A stretch of DNA of 64,000 nucleotides from CAIZWU01 sp942492905 (GCA_942492905.1 OW818657.1:1488001-1552000); one strand, 5' to 3'. Counted from the first letter of the stretch, positions 45,126 through 53,610 are shown. Made by a program: numbers and translations. The notes: generated by a model from the sequence alone, not told the origin.

Positions 45126-45192
45126 CTGGAGAGGACATAGCATGGAACTTCACAGTCCGCACCGCGCCGGTTGCTGAATGACTTCATACCCT

Positions 45193-45310
45193 CACAGAGG
45201 GCACAGATAGTCAGCATTTTAGGCCAATGAGTCGCACAACCCCTAGGGGGTGAGGCCGGTCGAAGATCCAACCCGTGCCTTATCTGTGTCCTCTGGGAAA
45301 TCTGTGGTTC
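45193..45310. repeat. Palindromic intergenic repeat
   Basis: The arms CACAGAGGGCACAGATA (about 45193-45209) and TATCTGTGTCCTCTGGG (45281-45297) are near-perfect inverted copies about 70 bases apart, and the right copy extends with AAATCTGTGGTTC. A second, interrupted copy flanks the IS110 element (43541-43556 and 45126-45140). It lies between the IS110 element and the tricorn-like gene. Confidence 0.6.
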
Positions 45311-45394
45311 CCCCTTTCCCCGGGCTCCCCGCCCCCGTGATTTCCCCGGCAACTCCTCTTGCTGAAACGGCCGGTTTCCGCTGAGGTTCGGGGC

Positions 45395-48300
45395 ATGAAG
45401 CTGTTTCCTGCCGTCGCGGTCATCTGTTGGTCCTGTGTTGCCGTGGCACAGGCGGGGCCGGGGTTTTACCGCTTCCCCGCCTTATTTGGGGATACGGTGG
45501 TTTTCACCGCGGAAGGCGATCTTTGGAAGGTGCCGGTGACGGGCGGGATCGCGCAGCGCCTGACCTCGCATCCGGGCACCGAGTCGTTTGCCGCTATCTC
45601 GCCGGATGGCAAGACCGTGGCCTTCTCCGCGGAATATGAAGGACCGGCGGAGGTGTATGTGATGCCGCTGGAAGGCGGCCTGCCCCAACGCCTGACATGG
45701 AATGGCGAGGGATCTTTTCCCACCGGATGGACGCCGCAGGGCCGCGTGATTTTTACCTCCAAAGCGTTTTCGACCCTGCCCAATGATCAGCTGGCCACGG
45801 TGGATCCAGGATCGGGCGAGGAAACCGTCATACCCCTTGCCCAGGCCAGCGAGGGCACCACCGACGACACCGGGCGGCAGCTCTTTTTCACGCGCCTGCC
45901 TTTCCAGGGGAGCAGCACCAAACGCTATCAGGGAGGCACCGCGCAGAATCTCTGGCGCTACGATGAAGGCGCGCCGGAGGCCGTGGCCCTGACACCCGAT
46001 TTCAAGGGCACCTCCAAAAACCCGATGTGGTGGCAGGGGCGCGTTTATTTCATCACTGACCGCTCCGGCGTGGCGAATCTGTGGTCGATGCGGCCGGATG
46101 GGACCGATGCCCAGCCGTTGACGCAACATCCGGAGTTCGATGTGAAATGGGCCCGGCTCCACCAGGGGCGGATCATCTATCAGCAGGGCGCGGACCTCCG
46201 GCTGCTGACGCTTGAGGGCAAGGTGGATACCGCGATCCCGATCACCCTGGGTTCCGACTTCGATCACACCCGGGAGCGCTGGGTGGACAAACCCATGGAT
46301 TTCCTGACCAGTGTGCATCTCTCCGCGGACGGCGACCGCCTCGCCCTGACGGCGCGCGGGGAGGTGTTCACGGTCCCCGTGGAAGGAGGGGGAAGGCTCG
46401 TCAACGTGCCGCGCCGGGAAGGGGTGCGTTATCGTGAGGCGGCGTTCCTCGGGGAGGGCAAAAGCCTGCTCGCCCTGACGGATGAGACGGGCGAAATCGA
46501 ACTGGCGAAACTCCCCGCCAATGGACTGGGCGCTTCCGAGGTGCTCACCCGCGACGGCGGCGTGTTCCGCATGGACCCCGTGGCCGCTCCGGATGGCCGA
46601 TGGGTCGCCTGGCAGGACAAGAACCGGCAGCTGTGGGTGCGGGATCTGAACAGTGCCCAGTCGAAACTCATCGCCACCAGCCTTGAGGATGAATTTGCGG
46701 ACCTGACGTGGTCGCCGGACAGCCAATGGCTCGCCTATGTGGAAACCCTCGCCAATACCTACCGTCAGATCAAACTCTGCCGCGTGGCCGACGGCACCAT
46801 CCTCACTGCCACCACCGACCGCGTGAACAGCTCCGCGCCCGCGTGGTCGGAAGATGGCCAGTGGCTTTATTTCTGCAGCGAGCGGCAACTCCGTTCGCTG
46901 GTGGCCAGTCCCTGGGGCGACCGCCAGCCCGAGCCCTATTTCACCGAGCACACCAAACTGTATGCCCTCGCCCTGCGGAAGGGTCTGCGCTCCCCCTTCG
47001 AGCCGCCGGATGAACTGAATCCCGCGCCGGATCAGAAGGAGAAAGGCGACAAGGAAAAGCCCTCGGACAAAAAAGGCGAAGCAGACCCGAAGGACGAAAC
47101 CAAAACCAAGGAACCCGGCCCCAAAGAAAAAGCGGCTCCGGCCCCGGTGGTGATTGAGGCCGATGGCTTGATGGCCCGCCTGTGGGAACTGCCGGTGCCG
47201 GCGGGGAATTACTCCGGTCTCACCGCCGCCGCCAAGCACCTCTTCTTCACGGCCCGCGCCCCCGGCTTTGAGGTGGAACCAAAACTGATGCGTCTGGAAA
47301 TCACGCCCCAGGACCCGAAGGCCAAGGTGTTCATGGAAGAGGTGAAATCGTGGGAGCTTTCCGCCAACCGCAAGAAAGTGCTGGTGCGGAAGGACGACAG
47401 TTTTTATGTGGTGCCCGCCGGGGGCGATGCCCCTGCCAAGTTGGAGAAAGCCGTGCCACTGGACCGCTGGTCGTTTTCCATCAGCCCCCGCGAGGAATGG
47501 CGGCAGATCTATCAGGAAGCCTGGCGCATGCTGCGGGACCATTTTTACGATGCCAAACTGCATGGCGTCGATTGGCTGGCCATCCGCCAAAAATACGCCC
47601 CCCTGGTCGACCGCGTGACCGACCGCGAGGAGTTGAGCGAGGTGCTGCACGAGATGTCCGGCGAGCTGAGTGCCCTGCACACCTACGTGCGGCACGGCGA
47701 AATCCGGGAAGGCCCTGACAAAATCGCCCCCTCCTCGCTCGGCGCCCGTCTGGCGCGCGATGCCGCCTCCGGCGGCTGGCGGGTGGACCACATATTCCGG
47801 GCCGATCCCGACTACCCAGCCGCCCTCAGCCCCCTGTCCCAACCCGGCGCCGGTGTCCAGGAAGGGGAGGTGATTCTCAGCATCAATGGCACCGCGCTTT
47901 CCACCGTGCCCCATCCCGCCGTGCTCCTCCGCCAACAGGCCGGACGCCAAGTCCTCCTGGAAGTAAAACCCGCCGCCGCCGGAGCCGCCGTCCGTCAGGT
48001 GCTGGTGAAACCCCTCGCCCCCGACGCCGCCAGGGAACTGCGTTATGCCGAATGGGAATACACCCGCCGCCTGAAAACCGAGGAACTCGGCCAGGGCCAG
48101 ATCGGTTATCTCCACCTCCGCGCCATGGGCAGCGAGGACATCGCCGACTGGGCCCGCGATTTTTATCCCGTCTTCCAGCGTCAGGGATTGATCATCGATG
48201 TCCGCCACAACCGCGGCGGCAACATCGACTCCTGGATCCTCGAAAAGCTCCTCCGCAAAGCCTGGTTCTACTGGTCGCGCCGCACTGGGAATCCCTACTG

Positions 48301-48703
48301 GAACATGCAATATGCCTTCCGCGGCCATGTCGTGGTGCTGTGCAATGAGCGCACCGCCAGCGATGGCGAGGCCTTTTCAGAGGGCATCAAACGGCTGGAG
48401 ATCGGCAAGGTCATCGGCACCCGCACCTGGGGCGGGGAGATCTGGCTCAGCGCCCAGCGCTGGCTGGTGGACAATGGCATGTGCTCCGCCGCCGAGGCCG
48501 GCGTCTACGGCCCGGAAGGCCAGTGGCTCATCGAAGGCCACGGCGTCGATCCCGACCTCGTGGTCGACAACGCCCCGCGCACCACCTTCGACGGCTCGGA
48601 CGCCCAGCTCGAAGTCGCCGTGAAACACCTCCAGGCCCTCATCCTGAAAGATCCCCGCCCCGTCCCCCCCGCCCCGCCCAAGCCTGACAAATCCCGGAAA
48701 TAG
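45395..48703 (+). CDS. Tricorn-like S41 protease with PDZ domain
   Basis: A protein of 1102 residues from the ATG at 45395, which starts a signal peptide (MKLFPAVAVICWSCVAVAQA). Two beta-propellers fill about residues 25-690 (FYRFPALFGDTVVFTAEGDLWKVPVTGG, then repeated SPDG-type blades), joined by a charged Lys/Glu/Asp linker (about 545-580). A core helical domain (REEWRQIYQEAWRMLRDHFYD) and a PDZ domain (about 790-880) precede the S41 domain: LIIDVRHNRGGNIDSWILE and CNERTASDGEAFSEG, whose Ser near residue 989 is the expected nucleophile. Tricorn homologues degrade peptides released by other proteases; this one is probably periplasmic. Confidence 0.92.
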   Translation: MKLFPAVAVICWSCVAVAQAGPGFYRFPALFGDTVVFTAEGDLWKVPVTGGIAQRLTSHPGTESFAAISPDGKTVAFSAEYEGPAEVYVMPLEGGLPQRLTWNGEGSFPTGWTPQGRVIFTSKAFSTLPNDQLATVDPGSGEETVIPLAQASEGTTDDTGRQLFFTRLPFQGSSTKRYQGGTAQNLWRYDEGAPEAVALTPDFKGTSKNPMWWQGRVYFITDRSGVANLWSMRPDGTDAQPLTQHPEFDVKWARLHQGRIIYQQGADLRLLTLEGKVDTAIPITLGSDFDHTRERWVDKPMDFLTSVHLSADGDRLALTARGEVFTVPVEGGGRLVNVPRREGVRYREAAFLGEGKSLLALTDETGEIELAKLPANGLGASEVLTRDGGVFRMDPVAAPDGRWVAWQDKNRQLWVRDLNSAQSKLIATSLEDEFADLTWSPDSQWLAYVETLANTYRQIKLCRVADGTILTATTDRVNSSAPAWSEDGQWLYFCSERQLRSLVASPWGDRQPEPYFTEHTKLYALALRKGLRSPFEPPDELNPAPDQKEKGDKEKPSDKKGEADPKDETKTKEPGPKEKAAPAPVVIEADGLMARLWELPVPAGNYSGLTAAAKHLFFTARAPGFEVEPKLMRLEITPQDPKAKVFMEEVKSWELSANRKKVLVRKDDSFYVVPAGGDAPAKLEKAVPLDRWSFSISPREEWRQIYQEAWRMLRDHFYDAKLHGVDWLAIRQKYAPLVDRVTDREELSEVLHEMSGELSALHTYVRHGEIREGPDKIAPSSLGARLARDAASGGWRVDHIFRADPDYPAALSPLSQPGAGVQEGEVILSINGTALSTVPHPAVLLRQQAGRQVLLEVKPAAAGAAVRQVLVKPLAPDAARELRYAEWEYTRRLKTEELGQGQIGYLHLRAMGSEDIADWARDFYPVFQRQGLIIDVRHNRGGNIDSWILEKLLRKAWFYWSRRTGNPYWNMQYAFRGHVVVLCNERTASDGEAFSEGIKRLEIGKVIGTRTWGGEIWLSAQRWLVDNGMCSAAEAGVYGPEGQWLIEGHGVDPDLVVDNAPRTTFDGSDAQLEVAVKHLQALILKDPRPVPPAPPKPDKSRK

Positions 48704-48722
48704 CCCCGCCCCCGCCGCCAAA

Positions 48723-48746
48723 GGTGGACGAGGGTCCTTCCGAGTT
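48723..48746 (+). repeat. Half copy of a dispersed palindromic repeat
   Basis: The 24-base sequence starting GGTGGACGAGGGTCC is identical at 22 of 24 positions to the left arm of the large palindrome at 62236-62336. It lies 20 bases after the tricorn-like gene. Confidence 0.6.
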
Positions 48747-48836
48747 TCCCGGCAACCCTGACAACCCTGGAGCCTCAACTTATCCGTGCAGTAAAGTGTC
48801 GCCCGCCTGAAGCCCCCGCCCCCGCCATTTTTTAAA

Positions 48837-48878
48837 CTTGACCATCCCTGACAAATCTTTTCTCCTCACCGTCAGGCG
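48837..48878 (+). repeat. Repeat R1, copy 1
   Basis: This 42-base sequence (CTTGACCATCCCTGACA ... CACCGTCAGGCG) matches 50728-50769 at 37 of 42 positions and contains a CCTGAC/GTCAGG hairpin. Each copy lies upstream of an orphan gene of the cassette-like array. Apart from this and the half palindrome, nothing is seen in the 358 gene-free bases 48704-49061. Confidence 0.65.
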
Positions 48879-49061
48879 CTGTCCCAATCGCCTGAATGAA
48901 TTGCCAATCCCGCTCGGTTGGATATGCGCCGTCAGCTCCGGTCCTGTCCATCGACTCCTGCCCCTGTGCAAGCCACCAAATCCTCCAATATCCAGGCATC
49001 TTAAAATGGATCTCTCCAAGCCCCTGTGGGCATAATCCGGAGTTCGCCCCCTCTTAAATTT

Positions 49062-49406
49062 ATGTCCCGTTGGAACAATTATCTTGAGGGTTTACTCGAC
49101 TTGAAAGAAACTTTGGAGTTCCTGCGGTCAGATAAACTTGGGTTCCGATATAGTCACCATCCTGAGAGGCTTAATGTCAGTCCGGCACGACTCACGCTAC
49201 TCAGGAACTTAGTGGAACACTTGAGCGAATCACATCAAATATTTGCTCCTTTTGTTGAAGCTGTGAACAAGGACTATCTTTCGCCAGAAACCAGCCCGGC
49301 GACATTCGAGCAGTCCTTATATTCTGAACTGCACGCGACTATTGAGGAGCAAGTGCGTTTAGAGTCTGCTCCAGACGAACGATGTGCGGATGGAAGCCCC
49401 TCCTAA
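49062..49406 (+). CDS. Orphan protein, first gene of the cassette-like array
   Basis: A protein of 114 residues starting at the ATG at 49062 (MSRWNNYLEGLLDLKETLEF). It is helical and acidic with no recognised domain or membrane segment. Its composition is clearly lower in GC than the flanking tricorn gene. The last eleven codons (PDERCADGSPS) run into hairpin site A, as happens when cassette genes overlap their recombination site. I do not recognise the family. Confidence 0.6.
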   Translation: MSRWNNYLEGLLDLKETLEFLRSDKLGFRYSHHPERLNVSPARLTLLRNLVEHLSESHQIFAPFVEAVNKDYLSPETSPATFEQSLYSELHATIEEQVRLESAPDERCADGSPS

Positions 49407-49498
49407 CCCCCTGTATTCGATGCTTCATCTTCTTTCCATCTCAACCCCGCGTTTGACGCTCGCCCCTGCTGGTGGGGTTGCCAGCTCTTGGCCGCCCA
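49374..49498 (+). repeat. attC-like site A
   Basis: It begins GACGAAC at 49374. The left arm TGGAAGCCCCTCC (49391-49403) pairs imperfectly with GGTGGGGTTGCCA (49471-49483), leaving an unpaired G on the left arm and a missing C opposite. It ends CTCTTGG. It overlaps the end of the preceding gene. The spacing between arms (about 70 bases) is like long attC sites. Confidence 0.5.
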
Positions 49499-49556
49499 CC
49501 CAAAGCATTTACAGTGCGTTTACACCCGATTTCCAGTTCTCAGCTATCTTAGCCAC

Positions 49557-49961
49557 ATGACCCGATTACTCATTCTAATCATCGTTGTATCCTCCGTCGT
49601 GGCACGTGCTGAGGATTCCTTGTGGAAGGGCAACAAGCTTACTCCAGCGCAACCATTTCCCGGGCGCGTTCTTGCTGTGGAGAGCAGTTGGGGAGGCTAT
49701 CGGTTGGTCATCGAGAGTATCGGCGAGGGTGACAAAACATATTGCATCGCCCAGATTTGGCCGTCCGGATTTCCTCAATTGGACTACAAAGTCATCGGGA
49801 AGGGGGATCTCCCGAAGGCAAGCGTCCAGACCGTGTATCTGAATCCACCCGTTGAAGTTAGTGGTTTCAGTTGGTCAATGGGGCCTTGGAAGATTGGTGA
49901 GATTTTTGGTGATGACGACAGCCTCAAGAAGGTGGCGACTCATGACATAGATCGAAAATGA
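49557..49961 (+). CDS. Small exported orphan protein
   Basis: A protein of 134 residues from the ATG at 49557, with a clear signal peptide (MTRLLILIIVVSSVVARAED). The mature part is beta-rich (RVLAVESSWGGYRLVIESIG, VYLNPPVEVSGFSWSMGPW). No family was recognised. Its stop overlaps the start of the next gene by four bases (ATGA), so the two are translationally coupled and probably act together in the envelope. Confidence 0.65.
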   Translation: MTRLLILIIVVSSVVARAEDSLWKGNKLTPAQPFPGRVLAVESSWGGYRLVIESIGEGDKTYCIAQIWPSGFPQLDYKVIGKGDLPKASVQTVYLNPPVEVSGFSWSMGPWKIGEIFGDDDSLKKVATHDIDRK

Positions 49962-50656
49962 ACCTCCTCCAGACCACAATTATCCTTTCGGTGATCCTGC
50001 AGTTGTGCTGGGTGGTCCCCCAGCAGGGGAAAAAGCTGGCTCCGGCCATTTTCGGAGGTCCGGCGGTTCAGTGGACCAGTGCCGTGATCGTGGCCCTCCT
50101 GATCCCCATCGTGGTCCTGCTCTCCTTGAAGATGCTTTCGAGTGGCAGGATGCGAAGAGCAGGCCACGGGTTTCTGGTGTGCGCCTGCTTGCCGCTCTTC
50201 TGCAATTTGGCAATGTTTGCCATGGGGGGGCTTTTTCTGGAGCGGGCAGGGCTGAAGTTCAAACACAGTCACCACCGCGAGCTGGAGATGATCGCCACCC
50301 TCACGGACCGAGCTGTCGAAGCCGACTCCGCAGCGCAGCGGCGTGGTTCCGCCTCCCTGCTTTATGTGATGTTCGGGGTCCGGCCCGTCTGGCAGAACGA
50401 GCAAGGAGCGTTGGCGCGCTACGATCCGACCGTGGAAGATCAAGGCAGGTGGGAGCGGACCGTGGACACTTCGCAGATTGAAGCGAAAACCATTCAAATC
50501 ATCGACGGCCAGTTGGACCAGCTGCCATGGCTCTTTGGCTTATATTTGGGCTCCTTTGGTCTGATCGTTTTCGTCGGCCTCACATGGTATGCCTACAAAC
50601 CAAACCGCGGCCCAGACGCCATGGACCAGCCCGCTGCCGGGCCACCACCGCATTGA
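49958..50656 (+). CDS. Membrane orphan protein coupled to the preceding gene
   Basis: A protein of 232 residues with about four membrane helices (roughly 4-22, 40-60, 70-95 and 190-212) and a soluble loop in between (HSHHRELEMIATLTDRAVEAD). No domain is recognised. It starts within the stop codon of the exported protein gene (ATGA overlap). After its stop there is no clear hairpin of the attC-like type before the next gene, only repeat R1. Confidence 0.65.
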   Translation: MNLLQTTIILSVILQLCWVVPQQGKKLAPAIFGGPAVQWTSAVIVALLIPIVVLLSLKMLSSGRMRRAGHGFLVCACLPLFCNLAMFAMGGLFLERAGLKFKHSHHRELEMIATLTDRAVEADSAAQRRGSASLLYVMFGVRPVWQNEQGALARYDPTVEDQGRWERTVDTSQIEAKTIQIIDGQLDQLPWLFGLYLGSFGLIVFVGLTWYAYKPNRGPDAMDQPAAGPPPH

Positions 50657-50727
50657 CCCGGTATCGCCGATCCTACCTTCCGTCACCCCTTGACCCGGTG
50701 TTCACCGCCGCCCGCCGGCTTTTTGAT

Positions 50728-50769
50728 CTTGACCATCCCTGACAGACCACCTCTCCTCACCGTCAGGCG
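50728..50769 (+). repeat. Repeat R1, copy 2
   Basis: This 42-base sequence matches 48837-48878 at 37 of 42 positions, with the same CCTGAC/GTCAGG hairpin. It lies 61 bases upstream of the gene at 50830. Confidence 0.65.
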
Positions 50770-50829
50770 TAGAAAGACTCGACGTCCGCCCAAGTCCGCG
50801 CGCCAACCACGAACCAACCCGATGCGAGT

Positions 50830-51201
50830 ATGAGTTTCGATCCTGAGTATGAGGAGTTCCTGGCCAAACACACAGACGGAAACCCTGTCTTTGAGTATGG
50901 CGGATGTCACTACCGCCTGAAGACACGGGAGGGGCTGTTTGCCCGTGAGAACTCCGGACGTCTCAGCGTTCCGTTTATCTCCTGCCTGGTAGCTTGCCGG
51001 CAGCGCCTTCGGCAGTGTGGCTATAGCGAGGCGGATGTCTCGGCCATTGATGGCACGGCCATCGGCGAGTATAGCGGAGACATCCTTTTCATCTCCCATG
51101 AGACCGGCGCCGTATGCAAGCACTGTGGCGGCGGGACGGCAGATGTTGATGAGGTGGCATCGTCCATCGGCGAGTTCCTCGCCGGAATCGTACGACTTTG
51201 A
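50830..51201 (+). CDS. Orphan protein, possibly SMI1/KNR4-like (SUKH) immunity type
   Basis: A protein of 123 residues. It starts with a helix (DPEYEEFLAKHTDG), and a C-terminal stretch GDILFISHETGAVCKHCGGGTADVDEVASSIGEFLAGI resembles the end of SMI1/KNR4 (SUKH) domains: a small beta strand, a Gly-rich turn, then SSxxEFL. SUKH proteins are common immunity proteins of contact-dependent and polymorphic toxins. The match is by eye only. It is followed by the best-formed attC-like site. Confidence 0.5.
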   Translation: MSFDPEYEEFLAKHTDGNPVFEYGGCHYRLKTREGLFARENSGRLSVPFISCLVACRQRLRQCGYSEADVSAIDGTAIGEYSGDILFISHETGAVCKHCGGGTADVDEVASSIGEFLAGIVRL

Positions 51202-51229
51202 CCCTGATTTTATGCGGATCGAAACCACA

Positions 51230-51363
51230 ACCAAGGGCGAAGGCGCGGCTGGCAAGCCTCCAGGCTCTCTTCTCTCTGCGATCACTCCTCTGAAATCCAA
51301 CCCTCACACTGCGTTCCACGCGCTGCTCCGCCCCGGAGGTTGCCAGCGCGCTTGAGACGTCCG
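51230..51363 (+). repeat. attC-like site B (best example)
   Basis: The left arm 51240-51261 and right arm 51335-51353 pair perfectly over 19 bp if three Gs on the left arm are left unpaired (one of 51242/51243, one of 51247/51248, and 51256). The right arm contains GGAGGTTGCCAGCGCG. The arms are about 70 bases apart. Unpaired bases only on the gene-proximal arm are the hallmark of integron attC sites. The terminal core boxes do not match the canonical GTTRRRY. Confidence 0.65.
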
Positions 51364-51376
51364 GTCGAGACATTAC

Positions 51377-51784
51377 ATGATCAGCCCGCACCAACTCCCG
51401 CTAGTCGCACATCTGATTGCCGCAGGTGCGCCGCAGTTCTTGTCTGATCTGGACTCGCTGAAGCTTGAACCTATGGACGATGGCGGCATGGGAAGCCACC
51501 AGTTTCAAAGTCCGGAGCTTGATCGCCGAATGGGATCGATGGCTGCCCAGTGTGGGTTCACAGATTCCGATGGAATTCCTGTTTTCGCATCGTTGCTGCT
51601 GGATCAAAACGGACAACTTTTCGAACTGGAGCTTTGGAAAGCTGACTTTAGCCCGCTTCGTAATTGGCCCAAGGCCGTTGATCTGCGGATTCCAAAGGAA
51701 ACCGAACAAATCCCCGCCCTGAAGCACTCATCGCCACCTTTTCAGATTCCGACATCCTTCGTTCGCAGTTCAGAGGAATCATGA
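51377..51784 (+). CDS. DUF6984-like protein
   Basis: A protein of 135 residues. LVAHLIAAGAPQFLSDLDSL, then KLEPMDDGGMGSHQF, follows the pattern of DUF6984 (a two-helix start, then xVExMDDGGMGSLxF). The C-terminal part is beta-rich (FASLLLDQNGQLFELELWKADF). The function is unknown; related proteins occur as small orphans next to toxin or immunity genes. It begins 14 bases after site B. Confidence 0.6.
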   Translation: MISPHQLPLVAHLIAAGAPQFLSDLDSLKLEPMDDGGMGSHQFQSPELDRRMGSMAAQCGFTDSDGIPVFASLLLDQNGQLFELELWKADFSPLRNWPKAVDLRIPKETEQIPALKHSSPPFQIPTSFVRSSEES

Positions 51785-52166
51785 CGCCCGGCAAAAAAAT
51801 CCATGAGCGCTGACATACACCGTGCTCTGAAATTGCTCTTGGATGGGTGGCGCAAACGGCGCGCGTTGCGTGCACTGGACCGGCTCCGAGCTGCTCTCCG
51901 CCACGGCCCCGCGCAACATCCCCCCGTCGTCCGGCTTCCCCGCCGGGCGACGGGGGCCTCACCAAAACCCCGGGGTGGAGGAGAGTCCTCCCGGGTTGCC
52001 AGTATCTCCAGACGATCAGCCCATCGGTGCAGTGTCCTCTGCCTCCAACACCAGCTTCACTTATCGGCCTCTCCATTTCTGCCTGATTTGGAGTATTGTC
52101 TGGCATCTTTGTGGCTTTCCCCTCGCAATGCAGGAATTCCCGCACCAATTGTCGTTCACCAAAGAA
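51785..52166 (+). other. Intergenic region with a degenerate attC-like hairpin (site F) and repeat R2
   Basis: In these 382 bases a hairpin at 51966-51997 pairs AACCC.GGG.AGGA with TCCTCCCGGGTT, leaving C and GTGG unpaired on the gene-proximal arm. It is followed by GCCAG, which completes the GGTTGCCAG seen in sites A and B. Repeat R2 copy 1 lies at 52074-52140. Long GC-rich open frames on either strand here (51840-52060) look non-coding. Confidence 0.4.
52074..52140 (+). repeat. Repeat R2, copy 1
   Basis: This stretch of about 67 bases, including GGAGTATTGTCTGGCATCT, is alike at about 58 positions to 55602-55669. It ends 26 bases before the start of the gene at 52167. Confidence 0.7.
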
Positions 52167-52604
52167 ATGAAACCTTCCCTCGATATTCAGAAGATTTGGG
52201 AAGACGACGACATGATCGAAGTGGCTTTTTCGGTATCGGATGGACGATCCGTTTTCACTTCCGATATCTACGTGGGACGCCGAACTCTTTCCGAAACAGT
52301 GGATGCACTCGACAGATTTAGACCGCAGGTTCACGGTGGGATATACGATCTGGAATGGGGTGGTTTCGGGCCTGAGTTTGCGAACGGTGCAGTACGAATC
52401 AGACTGCATTTTTATCATGAGGCTCGTCTGTGTATCTCGGGATTCATCGAGTCAGAATACAACGAGTTCGGACTGAAGCAGATCGCCAGCAAAGGTGAGC
52501 TGTTTTTTTATTCAGAGCCAGTATTGCTGGATAACTTTGTCGAGGAGTTGAGGTTGCTCTCCAAAGGGGCATCCAATTCGGCATCGCTTGCCGGAAAGAC
52601 ATAA
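52167..52604 (+). CDS. Orphan protein in cassette-like array
   Basis: A protein of 145 residues from the ATG at 52167 (MKPSLDIQKIWEDDDMIEVAF). It is an alpha/beta protein with a strong beta region (AVRIRLHFYHEARLCISGFIES) and no signal or membrane segment. No family was recognised; size and acidity would suit an immunity protein. An in-frame ATG at 52128 lies inside repeat R2 and seems less likely. Its C-terminus (SNSASLAGKT) runs up to site E. Confidence 0.6.
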   Translation: MKPSLDIQKIWEDDDMIEVAFSVSDGRSVFTSDIYVGRRTLSETVDALDRFRPQVHGGIYDLEWGGFGPEFANGAVRIRLHFYHEARLCISGFIESEYNEFGLKQIASKGELFFYSEPVLLDNFVEELRLLSKGASNSASLAGKT

Positions 52605-52607
52605 CAT

Positions 52608-52698
52608 GTCGAACAAAACGGATGCAGGCGACGGATCGGGTGGTATCTGTCCGATTATCGGCGCTTCCCGCTGGCCGTTGGCTGATCCGGAACGTTCT
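52608..52698 (+). repeat. attC-like site E
   Basis: The outer arms are GAAC (52611-52614) and GTTC (52694-52697). The inner helix CGGAT.CAG.C (52619-52629) pairs with G.CTG.ATCCG (52681-52689), leaving single Gs unpaired at 52624 and 52628 on the gene-proximal arm. ACGG (52631-52634) pairs with CCGT (52675-52678). This copy has the most complete outer boxes of the set. Confidence 0.55.
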
Positions 52699-52715
52699 CT
52701 CCAACTTCGAAGCCA

Positions 52716-53477
52716 ATGCATGTGTCTCGTTATATGAAGCGACTCGCTCGCGAGATGATCGAGGAGGATCCAGATGCGTTTAAGGTGCGCAACGAAAATC
52801 CCTCAGAGGAGTTCGCTTTTGATATTTCACCGTCCATTCAGATCGGAACGGCTTCCGAGTCCACTTCGTTCGAGGCAGTTGATGATTTTGGCAGCCCTGT
52901 CTCCATCGTTCCGTTGGATCTGACAGGCGTTGTAGTGTTTCTCGATTTTGCCGGGAGTGCATTGCGATTGGACTTCCAGTCTCCTGTCGCCGTTGGGCAA
53001 TTTGTCAGGCAGATTTACCACCTCATTCGAACCGAAGTTTGCCATCCTGACAACTCACTTCAGACGTTTATCCCGGTTGATGAGATTCTTCGACTTCAGA
53101 TACGCCGATTGTTCTGGGATGCCGGCCTTGCCGCATGGACATTGCATTGGGTTGATGAGCCTGAGCGCCCGCTACCCATCAGCCTATGGAGAGATGGACT
53201 GACGCGACTCAGAGACAGGATACAAAGCTGCAGTGATGGCACGCTTACTGTGCATGATACGCTTCATGCCTGTGTTCTTGTGCTGGACTGTGACTATCCT
53301 CAGATGGCGAAGGAGGATTGGGGTGGTTTGACCCAATTGGTGTATGATTCCGCCGACGAGGATGACTACCTGAACTCGAGCCAACGCAAGCGCCATGCCA
53401 AAAAGGTCTTTCGGGTTGCGTTACCCTTGATTGAGAATCGATTAGCCCAACTACCACCTGATGGAGCTGGCTACTAG
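52716..53477 (+). CDS. Orphan protein in cassette-like array
   Basis: A protein of 253 residues. There are two possible starts, the ATG at 52716 and the ATG at 52734 (MKRLAREMIEEDPDAF). It is a soluble alpha/beta protein with segments such as VVVFLDFAGSALRLDFQSPV and RLQIRRLFWDAGLAAWTLHWV. No known domain was recognised. It is bracketed by two attC-like sites (E and D), so it forms a clean single-gene cassette of about 0.9 kb. Confidence 0.65.
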   Translation: MHVSRYMKRLAREMIEEDPDAFKVRNENPSEEFAFDISPSIQIGTASESTSFEAVDDFGSPVSIVPLDLTGVVVFLDFAGSALRLDFQSPVAVGQFVRQIYHLIRTEVCHPDNSLQTFIPVDEILRLQIRRLFWDAGLAAWTLHWVDEPERPLPISLWRDGLTRLRDRIQSCSDGTLTVHDTLHACVLVLDCDYPQMAKEDWGGLTQLVYDSADEDDYLNSSQRKRHAKKVFRVALPLIENRLAQLPPDGAGY

Positions 53478-53489
53478 CTAAAAATCGGG

Positions 53490-53610
53490 ACGAGCAAGGC
53501 CCGGCACCCAACCCTCAGGGCTGCTGTGTCGGACTTGCCTTTTTCTAGCTCCACTCTTTACTCAGCCTTCGACGTGCCACCCCGCCCTGAGGGTGGGTGC
53601 GCTTGAAGGG
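53490..53610 (+). repeat. attC-like site D
   Basis: The left arm 53495-53521 (27 bases) pairs with 53584-53605 (22 bases) without mismatch if G, CCG and A on the left arm are unpaired. The helix ends in a GC-rich CCCTCAGGGC/GCCCTGAGGG segment. The right arm ends GTGCGCTTGAA, close to CGCGCTTGAG in site B. It lies 18 bases after the stop of the preceding gene. Confidence 0.6.

Noticed and set aside
45482..48328. A 948-codon antisense open frame inside the tricorn-like gene
   Set aside because: It arises from GC-biased third positions of the tricorn frame; its translation is Gly/His/Gln-rich with no family features.
51803..52121. Overlapping open frames before repeat R2 (both strands) as genes
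   Set aside because: They are Arg/Pro/Gly-rich, mutually overlapping, lack start signals, and span the degenerate hairpin F.
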